This document shows positions 1-6,170 of a DNA stretch of 24,110 bases, piece by piece. A program made the translations under genes and the position numbers. The stretch is taken from the NCBI GenBank assembly GCA_017510305.1, contig JAFWNO010000045.1, forward strand, positions 1-24,110, in the 5' to 3' direction. Every line of letters starts with the position of its first letter. Position 1 is the stretch's first letter. Under the pieces are notes generated by a model. It was not told where the DNA came from, made no database searches, and saw only the letters and a list, made by a program, of their open reading frames with translations. Source of the stretch: Candidatus Saccharimonadota bacterium. GTDB lineage: Bacteria > Patescibacteriota > Saccharimonadia > Saccharimonadales > Saccharimonadaceae.

Positions 1-975
1 GGCGAGAGCATACTTTAATGCGGGCATACTTAGCTCGACTATTTCGTAGCCTTTTTCTTTTAATAATTCAATTTTATTAGATAGGGATTTTCTAATGCTA
101 GGATCAACAGCGTCGTTATCAAATTCTTTAATGACGCCGACTACGCGATTCTTCGTTTCGCCTTCTCGGGCACCGCTCACCCCGCCCGCCGTCGCGGGGG
201 GGCTCGCTATCGTATTTTGCCCGTCGCAAAATAGATCCCGAGAAGACGAATCCGAAGACTCGCTACCCCCGCCATTATAATAATCTGGCAAAGTGGTCAT
301 ATCTTTCGGGTCTTGGCCAGAGGTAATACTCATGAGTAAGTCAATATCCTCTGGGGTTTTGGCGAAGAAGCCGATACAGTCGGTGCTACTCGCCATCGCC
401 ACTACACCGTAGCGGGAAATTGTGCCATAAGTGGGCTTGAAGCCATAAACACCATTAAACGAGGCCGGCTGGCGAATAGAGCCGCCAGTATCTGTACCGG
501 TGGAAAACGGGACAATATCTAGAGCTACGGCTACTGCAGAGCCACCAGATGAGCCGCCAGCGACACGCTCTGTATCTACGGCGTTTTTAGTAGCACCAAA
601 ATAGGAATTCTCGGTGGAGGAGCCATGCGCAAAAGAGTCCATGTTGGCACGACCGATACAAATGGCGCCTTCTTTTTCTAACTTTTCTACACTAGTGGCG
701 GTAATTGGCGAGTGAAGCGGCTCTAAAATTTTGGACGAGGCGGTAGTGTTGCCAAATTTGCTTAGGAAATTATCTTTTAGGACATATGGTACACCAGCGA
801 GCTTGCCGACTTTTTCGCCGCTGGCGATTTTTTGATCAATTTCTTCGGCGCGGGCAAGAGCCTCTTTTTCAAGGATGGATACGAAAATATTGTGCGATTT
901 TTGATATTTTTTAGCCTTTTCTAGAGCCTCTTTGACCATAGAAATAGCACTGGTGGTTTTATCTGCAATCTTCAT
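1..975 (-). CDS. gatA: Glu-tRNA(Gln)/Asp-tRNA(Asn) amidotransferase subunit A, partial, with in-frame insertion
   Basis: GatA is the amidase subunit of the GatCAB complex, which converts misacylated Glu-tRNA(Gln) (or Asp-tRNA(Asn)) to the amide form in the cytoplasm. The reading frame starts at ATG 975-973 and stays open to base 1, giving about 325 of the usual 480-490 residues; the 3' end is off the window. The amidase signature is clear: catalytic Lys in GVPYVLKDN (about residue 67), the Ser-rich AGGSSGGSAVAVA motif, and the nucleophile Ser in TGTDTGGSIRQP. The start lies 2 nt after the gatC stop, so the two are one operon. Oddity: residues about 237-277 (GGGSESSD... to ...REGETKN) have no counterpart in GatA as I know it. 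They separate TTLPDYYN from VVGVIKEF and are encoded by a palindromic element (see 145-263). Identity is secure; the role of the insert is unknown. Confidence 0.95.
   Translation of the reverse strand, partial: MKIADKTTSAISMVKEALEKAKKYQKSHNIFVSILEKEALARAEEIDQKIASGEKVGKLAGVPYVLKDNFLSKFGNTTASSKILEPLHSPITATSVEKLEKEGAICIGRANMDSFAHGSSTENSYFGATKNAVDTERVAGGSSGGSAVAVALDIVPFSTGTDTGGSIRQPASFNGVYGFKPTYGTISRYGVVAMASSTDCIGFFAKTPEDIDLLMSITSGQDPKDMTTLPDYYNGGGSESSDSSSRDLFCDGQNTIASPPATAGGVSGAREGETKNRVVGVIKEFDNDAVDPSIRKSLSNKIELLKEKGYEIVELSMPALKYALA
145..263. repeat. Palindromic insertion element inside gatA
   Basis: An imperfect palindrome lies in-frame in gatA. The inner outer-stem CTTCTCGGG (162-170) pairs with CCCGAGAAG (237-245). 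It continues outward with GCGA..CTTCG (145-155) against CGAAG..TCGC (253-263). Inside are two hairpins: CCCCGC (180-185)/GCGGGG (194-199) and ATTTTGC (214-220)/GCAAAAT (226-232). Three blocks are identical to the uvrB copy: TCTCGGGCACCG (164-175), CTATCGTATTT (207-217) and AAATAGATCCCGAGA (229-243). gatA is read antisense to these blocks. Boundaries are approximate because they are set by where pairing stops. Confidence 0.8.
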
Positions 976-977
976 AA

Positions 978-1265
978 TTATAATACCTTTGGAACTTTTA
1001 CTTGATAATCTTCGGAATCTGGGGCAAGAGCAAGCAGTTCTTCCCTGTTAGCATCTTGAGGTAATATTTCATCCTTACGCCAAATATTCTCCATTTCAAA
1101 TACTTGGTAAGTAGGCTCTACCCCATCGACATTTAATTCGTCTAACTGAGAAATATATTTAATAATGTTTTTTAGATCGCCACCTAGCGATGTAATTTCT
1201 TCCTCGGACAGGGAGAAATTTGACAAATCTGCTAGATGTAAAATATCCTCGCGTGTAATCTCCAT
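978..1265 (-). CDS. gatC: Glu-tRNA(Gln)/Asp-tRNA(Asn) amidotransferase subunit C
   Basis: GatC is the small subunit that wraps around GatA and stabilises the GatCAB complex. The 95-residue product has the usual GatC length and N-terminal pattern (ITREDILHLADLSNFSLSEEEI), followed by the ISQLDELNVDGVEPTYQV segment typical of the family. It is the first gene of the gatC-gatA operon, with 2 nt to the gatA ATG. The start is fixed by an extended -10 (TGATATAAT, 1272-1280) ending 6 nt before the ATG. There is no room for a Shine-Dalgarno site, so the mRNA is probably leaderless. gatB is not in the visible sequence. Confidence 0.95.
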   Translation of the reverse strand: MEITREDILHLADLSNFSLSEEEITSLGGDLKNIIKYISQLDELNVDGVEPTYQVFEMENIWRKDEILPQDANREELLALAPDSEDYQVKVPKVL

Positions 1266-1271
1266 TTCTTA

Positions 1272-1280
1272 ATTATATCA
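1272..1280 (-). promoter_or_regulatory. Extended -10 promoter of gatCA, predicted leaderless
   Basis: TGATATAAT on the minus strand, with TATAAT at 1277-1272, then exactly 6 nt (TAAGAA) before the gatC ATG. A start site 7 nt after the -10 would coincide with the A of ATG. No good -35 is seen, which is usual for TGn promoters. It lies back to back with the plus-strand promoter at 1296-1304. Confidence 0.7.
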
Positions 1281-1295
1281 CTTTTTATCCTTTTA

Positions 1296-1304
1296 TGGTA
1301 TAAT
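1296..1304 (+). promoter_or_regulatory. Extended -10 promoter of the methyltransferase-like gene
   Basis: TGGTATAAT with no clear -35. The predicted transcript starts near 1311, giving a leader of about 52 nt that contains TCGCACATTT (1339-1348) and a strong Shine-Dalgarno GGAGGG just before the ATG at 1364. Confidence 0.6.
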
Positions 1305-1338
1305 TAAGTATAGAGAGTAGAGTAGTGGGCAACTGAAA

Positions 1339-1348
1339 TCGCACATTT
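1339..1348 (+). promoter_or_regulatory. Leader motif TCGCACATTT
   Basis: A short 5'-UTR motif ahead of the Shine-Dalgarno site. It differs by one base from TCGTACATTT in the leaders of the flotillin gene and the gene at 16444. Its shortness makes this third occurrence less certain than the other two. Confidence 0.35.
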
Positions 1349-1363
1349 GAAGGAGGGATAAAA

Positions 1364-2428
1364 ATGGCTTATAATTATGATTTCTATCTGGAGCATAAAG
1401 ATATGCGAAGATATTGGCCGCTGGATAGGGCGTTCGCTAGGAAGGTGCTGACGTTATCTCAGCTTTGGAGCAAAGAGGAGATACCAGACACGCCGAAGGA
1501 ATTTCAGGATTATCTTTATAGCAGGATGCTTGATACTTTATGCCGCGCGGTAGTGCCTGCGACTTTACGGGAAGAGTATCTGGGGTTTTTTAGAAAGATG
1601 ATCAAAAATCCGACGACGGCAATATTTATTGACCTGATGCGCGGGGCAGAGTCTGAATACTTCATCAGGTGGCTGCAGGATGCGGCTATGGCGAATTCGT
1701 ATGCTTTAGAGCCGGCTTATGGCTATGGGCGCGATTTTACCAATCATTACGGTAAAATTCCGCCGTACGATCCGGCCGTAGCAATGATGGATGATGCAGG
1801 CTTTGAATATGTGCGCTGGCGTGACCAGAAAATGTGCTCGCTGATGAAGTCTACCGGCAAGGGTGGCAAGGTATTGTCGATCGCTTGCGGGACAATGCCG
1901 GAGCTGAGGTATTTTGAATATCCGAAATGGTTATTTGAAACGCAGCACTTTGTCTGCTATGATATAGCACTTATCGACTACAAGATGTTCTTTGATGAGG
2001 TCGGCATGCCAGTAGATAACATTCATCCGTGTCAGATGAATCTGGCTAGTGCACTGGAAGAGGAAACTCGCCATATGGATGGCCGTAAATACGATCTGAT
2101 TAATATCAAAGGTTTCCTGTCTTATGCTTTGCCGATGCTTCCGGAAATCATTCCGGCGGTAGTGAGGCTGTTACAAAAGCCTGGGGCGAAGTTTGGCTTC
2201 GATTTACAGCTGAAGAACTGGACGTTGAATCGCAACAAGTGGCTGTTCCTGTGGGCGAGTGATGCCGACATGGATTTTGAACTGCTGAACAATTTCAATG
2301 AAGCAAAAAATCTGGTCGAGAGCATCATCAAAGACGGCGATCTGCCGGTGGAGATGGATATATCTCAGCCTGGCTTCTCTAGTAACGATACTGCTGGCGT
2401 ATTTGTAACTTTGACAAAAAGAGCCTAA
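1364..2428 (+). CDS. Putative class I SAM-dependent methyltransferase
   Basis: A 354-residue soluble protein. Residues 1-165 form a mostly helical N-terminal region I do not recognise (LEHKDMRRYWPLDRAF..., later YALEPAYGYGRDF). The second half looks like a Rossmann-fold methyltransferase: a motif-I-like strand and loop VLSIACGTMPEL, an acidic end of strand 2 in FVCYDIALID, the strand-4 sequence YDLINIKGFLSYAL, and a closing strand GVFVTLTKRA. The substrate cannot be read from sequence. The start is supported by AAGGAGGGATAAAA immediately upstream. It is a single-gene unit with its own promoter (1296-1304) and terminator (2458-2480), divergent from gatCA. The fold call is moderately sure; the catalytic role is inference. 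Confidence 0.75.
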   Translation: MAYNYDFYLEHKDMRRYWPLDRAFARKVLTLSQLWSKEEIPDTPKEFQDYLYSRMLDTLCRAVVPATLREEYLGFFRKMIKNPTTAIFIDLMRGAESEYFIRWLQDAAMANSYALEPAYGYGRDFTNHYGKIPPYDPAVAMMDDAGFEYVRWRDQKMCSLMKSTGKGGKVLSIACGTMPELRYFEYPKWLFETQHFVCYDIALIDYKMFFDEVGMPVDNIHPCQMNLASALEEETRHMDGRKYDLINIKGFLSYALPMLPEIIPAVVRLLQKPGAKFGFDLQLKNWTLNRNKWLFLWASDADMDFELLNNFNEAKNLVESIIKDGDLPVEMDISQPGFSSNDTAGVFVTLTKRA

Positions 2429-2457
2429 CTTTCTACCCTCTATTACCCTTTTATAAA

Positions 2458-2480
2458 CCCCCCAGTCTTATGCTGGGGGG
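2458..2480 (+). terminator. Intrinsic terminator after the methyltransferase-like gene
   Basis: An 8-bp GC-rich stem CCCCCCAG/CTGGGGGG with a 7-nt loop, 30 nt past the stop, followed by ATGTTTAATTG. The T-tract is weak but the stem is strong. Confidence 0.75.
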
Positions 2481-2481
2481 A

Positions 2482-2831
2482 TGTTTAATTGTAATTATTT
2501 ATCTCATCTTCATATTTTTGTGCGGTGCCAGACACCACTAGTGGAGGTGCGATACCTCCAACGAACTTCGCGGATTGGGCGCATAAACTCACGGTTTGGA
2601 TAGAATACGGCAAAGCATTTCCTTCTCTACTTGAAGGCTCTTGTTGGAAGCTTCGTAAAACCATTAATAATAATTATCGGCGGGTTGGACGTGGTCGTTA
2701 CCAAAAGCAAAAAAACTCGCCAAAGCGAAGGTTCTTGAAATAGAGGCGATGCGGTGGCGAACGGCGTATTCGTGCTGGCGTTTTTGACTTATTCTTTTGA
2801 GCTGTTTAGTTTCTATTTTTTGTTTTTCATA
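2482..2831. other. Unexplained stretch with tandem small palindromes
   Basis: About 350 bases with no gene I can support. It begins with three adjacent small palindromes: GGTG-CCAGA-CACC (2524-2536), CCACTAGTGG (2535-2544) and TGGAGGT-GCGAT-ACCTCCA (2542-2560). GGTGCCAGACACC resembles the palindromic cores of REP-type repeats in other bacteria, but I see no transposase. A GTG-started 72-codon frame (2525-2743) crosses the palindromes and has a very basic C-terminus; I do not trust it as a gene. The rest, to the promoter at 2832, is featureless to me. It could be decayed mobile DNA or a structured RNA. Confidence 0.4.
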
Positions 2832-2860
2832 TTGACCTTTTGCAAATCAACCTTTATAAT
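2832..2860 (+). promoter_or_regulatory. Promoter of the 7TM-GAF/CAP operon
   Basis: TTGACC (2832-2837), a 17-nt spacer, then TATAAT (2855-2860). This is a near-consensus sigma70-type promoter. It overlaps the upstream part of the open frame that begins at TTG 2840, which argues that translation starts later, at GTG 2891. Confidence 0.8.
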
Positions 2861-2890
2861 TATTATAAGCATAAAAGAAGTGGAGGTCAA

Positions 2891-4222
2891 GTGCAGCTAA
2901 CTACGATTTTATTAATTGCTGTGGCAGTCTTAGCGATGCTATCAGGCTGGGCGGTTTTTATTGGGGCAAGAAAAAGTGAAAAAATCAAGGCGGGCTTATT
3001 CTTGTTGGCTACGATTGGGGCGTGTCTTTGGACGGCGGCGATAGCCACGGTTTTATCATTGAAGCCTGAGCATGAAGGTTTTGCGCCGATTGCAATCCTT
3101 GGTATATACTTAGCACCATTATTGATGGATGCGGGATTGATTGGCTTTGTCTTATGGGACAAAAGATATCTTGGTAAAATTATCACTGGTCTAGTGATCT
3201 TAGCAAATATTGCTTATGGAGTATTTATCACTTTAAATCAGTCGTTAATTTATAGCGGATATACAATCTCTGAGCGAGGCAATCATGTAGCAGTTATTAA
3301 CGACTGGATGTATTATGTTTACGGTGCAGTAATTGCATTTGAAACGACTATAATGCTAGTGGCTTTGCTTTATCAAATTATCAAGGCTCGTTCTAAAAAT
3401 ATTCGCTATGGATATTTGTTTATCCTCATCACCGTAAGTATCGCTGGAATTCTATCGTTAATATTTGATATCATTCTGCCGGCACTTGGGAATTATAAAG
3501 ATATCTGGCCTGGGCCGCTGGGGATGGGCGTGACAGTGATCGCAATCTATTACGCAATCTTGCGCTACCGGCTGATGCATCTAGCCTCTAGCTGGCTAAA
3601 GATTTTATCCTACATTATTCTGATTTCGTCGGCATCTATTATATATATGGTAATATTCTTTATCATCTTTACCGCACTATTTAAGATTCCAAATCCATCT
3701 GCATCAATCTTTATCTTGAACTTTATCATGATTGTGATAGTGCTACTTTTGATGCCAGTGCTAAATGAAGTGACAGCCTTTATTAATTCATTGATTTCTA
3801 CAGGGCAAATTGACCTAGCCTATATCGTGAAAAAGTTAAACCATATGGCTACAAATGTAAACTTAAATGAACTTGCAGATTTTCTGGCAGACCATTTGCA
3901 TTTTTCCTATGTAGGATTCTTGATCGATGGCAGACTATATGGTTCTGGGCCTTTAGCGCTATCTAGTGGCGAGATTCGCGAAATATCTAAATTAAAGCGC
4001 CCAGAAAAGGGTATCTGGCAGGAATTTAATGAGCCAGTAGCAGATGCGTTTAAGCGTCTAGATATTAACGCAGTAGCAGAGCTCCAAAATGCCAAGGGCA
4101 AGAAGTTTGGGCAGATTATCGTTGGTAAGCCGCAAGGCAAGATGACTTTTGAGAGGCGTGATTTGATTCAGTTAGAAATGATTATTAACCTAGTCGCAGC
4201 ACTAATCGACACGAAAGCGTAG
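2891..4222 (+). CDS. 7TM sensor-like membrane protein with C-terminal GAF-like domain, no kinase
   Basis: About 443 residues. The start is chosen at GTG 2891, preceded by GTGGAGGTCAA; the frame is open from TTG 2840 but that lies inside the promoter. The N-terminal 260 or so residues hold seven to eight hydrophobic helices (TTILLIAVAVLAML, AGLFLLATIGACLWTAA, APLLMDAGLIGFVLW and others), like the 7TM input module of some histidine kinases. The last 130 residues (IDLAYIVKKLNHMATNVNL... to ...LIQLEMIINLVAALIDTKA) read as a GAF-like sensory domain. The protein then stops: no His phosphoacceptor helix, no N/G-box ATPase domain and no GGDEF follow. It is therefore a receptor shell or partner protein rather than a complete kinase. 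The next gene begins 5 nt downstream, so the two are co-transcribed. Domain assignment is by eye. Confidence 0.75.
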   Translation: MQLTTILLIAVAVLAMLSGWAVFIGARKSEKIKAGLFLLATIGACLWTAAIATVLSLKPEHEGFAPIAILGIYLAPLLMDAGLIGFVLWDKRYLGKIITGLVILANIAYGVFITLNQSLIYSGYTISERGNHVAVINDWMYYVYGAVIAFETTIMLVALLYQIIKARSKNIRYGYLFILITVSIAGILSLIFDIILPALGNYKDIWPGPLGMGVTVIAIYYAILRYRLMHLASSWLKILSYIILISSASIIYMVIFFIIFTALFKIPNPSASIFILNFIMIVIVLLLMPVLNEVTAFINSLISTGQIDLAYIVKKLNHMATNVNLNELADFLADHLHFSYVGFLIDGRLYGSGPLALSSGEIREISKLKRPEKGIWQEFNEPVADAFKRLDINAVAELQNAKGKKFGQIIVGKPQGKMTFERRDLIQLEMIINLVAALIDTKA

Positions 4223-4227
4223 GTAAA

Positions 4228-5205
4228 ATGTCCGCGGCAATGTTAAGGCAGACTCGGCTGACAATACTGCTATCTTTGAATGCAGTAGCAATTCTGCTGG
4301 CTGGCATTGTGATTGCGGGCGCAATCTGGATTCCAAAGAGTGATGCTGTTGTGTCGGAACGTAGCGATGTGGATGGAAAGGTAGAAAACACCGGCAATTT
4401 ACTTGATTCTGCATCAGCAGAGGTGGATGCAACAAAGGAAGGGACAGACAGCAGATATGCTGCAGTAGCGGGAGTGTATGCTTCCGCGGCAGGTGGCTCG
4501 GCTCGTAGACGGACGAGTGGTGGCACTGTGGAAAGCGGAGGCCTCTGGGGTATAGACAATGTGACGATTTATCAGACAGCAGATATTGATATTTGTATCG
4601 ATGAATCTATAGGTAATCTTGGTGATATGTACTGGCAGACGAGCAATCCAGACGTAATACAGGCGTTTTATGATGGTGCGCGGACGTGGCTAGGCTACCA
4701 AAACGAACAGTGCCGATATCCAAAGATTGTAGGCACTGGTACGACAACTATTACGGCCGGCACATATGATGGCTCGCGACGAGACACGATTAATGTGACG
4801 GTGATTGCTCCGCCAGCAGAGCAATGGAAGAGGGATGTTTTGTCTTTGGTAAATGCCGAGCGCGCGACTAACGGGCTGGGCGCTTTGGAGTGGGGCAGCA
4901 CATGTGAAAATGCGGCCGGTGTGCGGGCGCTGGAGATTGTCGGGACATACTCGCATGTGCGGCCTGGGGGGGCGGATTGGGATACCGCCTGCCCGATTCC
5001 CTCCTCTGGTGGGAAGAGTGGCGAGAACTTAGCCGCTGGTAATGGCGCGGTTTCGCCAGAAACTGTAGTAGCGACATGGATGGCTTCGCCAGAACACCGA
5101 AAGAATATTCTAAACGGTGATTTTACCAAGATGGCGGTAGGGTTTGAATTCCGGCCAGACACCCAATACCAGACGTATTGGACGGAGATATTTTCGACAT
5201 ACTAA
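4228..5205 (+). CDS. Membrane-anchored CAP (SCP/PR-1) domain protein
   Basis: A 325-residue extracytoplasmic protein. Residues 10-35 form one hydrophobic helix (signal anchor) ending in AGAIWIP. A Ser/Gly/Ala-rich linker follows to about residue 105. Residues about 110-195 look like an Ig-like (Big2-type) module (DMYWQTSNPDVIQAF..., GTGTTTITAGTYDG). Residues 200-325 are a CAP domain: VNAERATNGLGALEW, C..AAGVRALEI, HVRPGG, GENLAAGNG, TWMASPEHRKNIL, YWTEIF. The CAP His in SHVRPGG and the GEN and EHRKNIL motifs are present. Such secreted bacterial CAP proteins are mostly of unknown function. It is translated from the same mRNA as the 7TM-GAF protein. Its 3' end overlaps the convergent DHH gene by 4 nt. 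Confidence 0.88.
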   Translation: MSAAMLRQTRLTILLSLNAVAILLAGIVIAGAIWIPKSDAVVSERSDVDGKVENTGNLLDSASAEVDATKEGTDSRYAAVAGVYASAAGGSARRRTSGGTVESGGLWGIDNVTIYQTADIDICIDESIGNLGDMYWQTSNPDVIQAFYDGARTWLGYQNEQCRYPKIVGTGTTTITAGTYDGSRRDTINVTVIAPPAEQWKRDVLSLVNAERATNGLGALEWGSTCENAAGVRALEIVGTYSHVRPGGADWDTACPIPSSGGKSGENLAAGNGAVSPETVVATWMASPEHRKNILNGDFTKMAVGFEFRPDTQYQTYWTEIFSTY

Positions 5206-6104
5206 AAACCTATGGCGCGTTTTAACAATTCTTTTCTTAAGATAAAATCATCTAGCACTACTAGGCTGTCATAATTACTTTTTATGCCAAATAATTTTTC
5301 TAACCCTTTTTTAGTTTCTTTGCCATCACAATATAGATAACTACGGCCGTCTTCAAGGGAAATTACGTTTATTATCCATTTATCATATTCGGAAAAAACT
5401 TCACTCAATATTTCATTGTTAATATCTTCACGGTTAAATAAAATAATCTGGCCAATTGCTTCCGGAAGTAATGGACTCACCCACTCAGCCTTCATATCGC
5501 CAAGAATTGCACCTTTCAAGTCTTTGAACTGCTCATTTTCACAAGCTCTAAAATATTCTTTATGCCAATCTTGTCCTAGGTTTCCTATTTTTAGAAGTTC
5601 CGAATAGGCCCTATGGTCTCGCTCCGTAGTAATTTTAGATTTTAAATTGATAGTATTATCTAAGATGCCGGCCGAGAGAAGTTTACGTAAATCTTTATCT
5701 AGGAGATCTGTTCTATCAGCATTAACGAATCGTTCATAAATCTGAGTGCAGACTGCACCGATGGTTTCTATCTGGCTTTTTATAGCCGTATGATTTTTCC
5801 AGTATCCTTCATAGCCTGGGTGATGATCGATAATTTCTAGTATGCGGCCAGTATCAACAAAAGTATCAAAGAAATCAGGATTTGAAACATCCACCAAGAT
5901 AAAATTTGCATCCGCAGTATTAACCATTTTATCTAATTGATACTTTGATTTTCTCAATATTGGCGGTACGGTTTGATTAACCTTGGTAGTAGAAAAAGCA
6001 AATACTTCTTCATTAGTAGTAGCGCGAAGCAATTCGCGATAAGCAAGCATACTTGCATATGCATCAATATCAAGATATTTTTTGCCAGCCGTGACAACAA
6101 TCAT
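5202..6104 (-). CDS. DHH-family phosphoesterase, resembling family II inorganic pyrophosphatase
   Basis: A 300-residue cytoplasmic protein of the DHH superfamily, whose members cleave phosphoanhydride or phosphodiester bonds using Mn/Mg. Visible motifs: motif I LDIDAYAS (D12, D14), motif II LVDVSNPDFF (D72), motif III IIDHHPG (D93, H94, H95), and SAGILDNTINLKSKITTERD, which matches the SAILSDT...SPTTTEKD segment of manganese pyrophosphatases. The usual motif-I His (GHxxPD) is Lys here (GKKYLD), so metal binding or substrate may differ. The C-terminal 110 residues would be the substrate-binding DHHA-type domain. It is divergent from uvrB and has a TGATATAAT promoter 6 nt before ATG. Superfamily sure; substrate (pyrophosphate, pAp or oligonucleotide) unsettled. 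Confidence 0.85.
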   Translation of the reverse strand: MIVVTAGKKYLDIDAYASMLAYRELLRATTNEEVFAFSTTKVNQTVPPILRKSKYQLDKMVNTADANFILVDVSNPDFFDTFVDTGRILEIIDHHPGYEGYWKNHTAIKSQIETIGAVCTQIYERFVNADRTDLLDKDLRKLLSAGILDNTINLKSKITTERDHRAYSELLKIGNLGQDWHKEYFRACENEQFKDLKGAILGDMKAEWVSPLLPEAIGQIILFNREDINNEILSEVFSEYDKWIINVISLEDGRSYLYCDGKETKKGLEKLFGIKSNYDSLVVLDDFILRKELLKRAIGF

Positions 6105-6110
6105 AGTTTG

Positions 6111-6119
6111 ATTATATCA
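6111..6119 (-). promoter_or_regulatory. Extended -10 promoter of the DHH gene, predicted leaderless
   Basis: TGATATAAT on the minus strand, then 6 nt (CAAACT) and ATG. There is no room for a Shine-Dalgarno site. Confidence 0.7.
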
Positions 6120-6155
6120 TACTCTAGAGATATTGAAATTCGCCTAAAATAAGCA

Positions 6156-6161
6156 TATAAT
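6156..6161 (+). promoter_or_regulatory. -10 element of uvrB, near-leaderless
   Basis: TATAAT ends 9 nt before the uvrB ATG at 6171. A start site 7 nt after the -10 leaves a 2-3 nt leader. There is no Shine-Dalgarno and no LexA-like operator that I recognise. It is divergent from the DHH promoter at 6111-6119. Confidence 0.6.
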
Positions 6162-6170
6162 TATGGTAAT

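Noticed and set aside
2525..2743. 72-codon GTG frame
   Set aside because: It starts inside a palindrome cluster, has no Shine-Dalgarno site or nearby -10, and shows no recognisable protein features beyond a basic tail.
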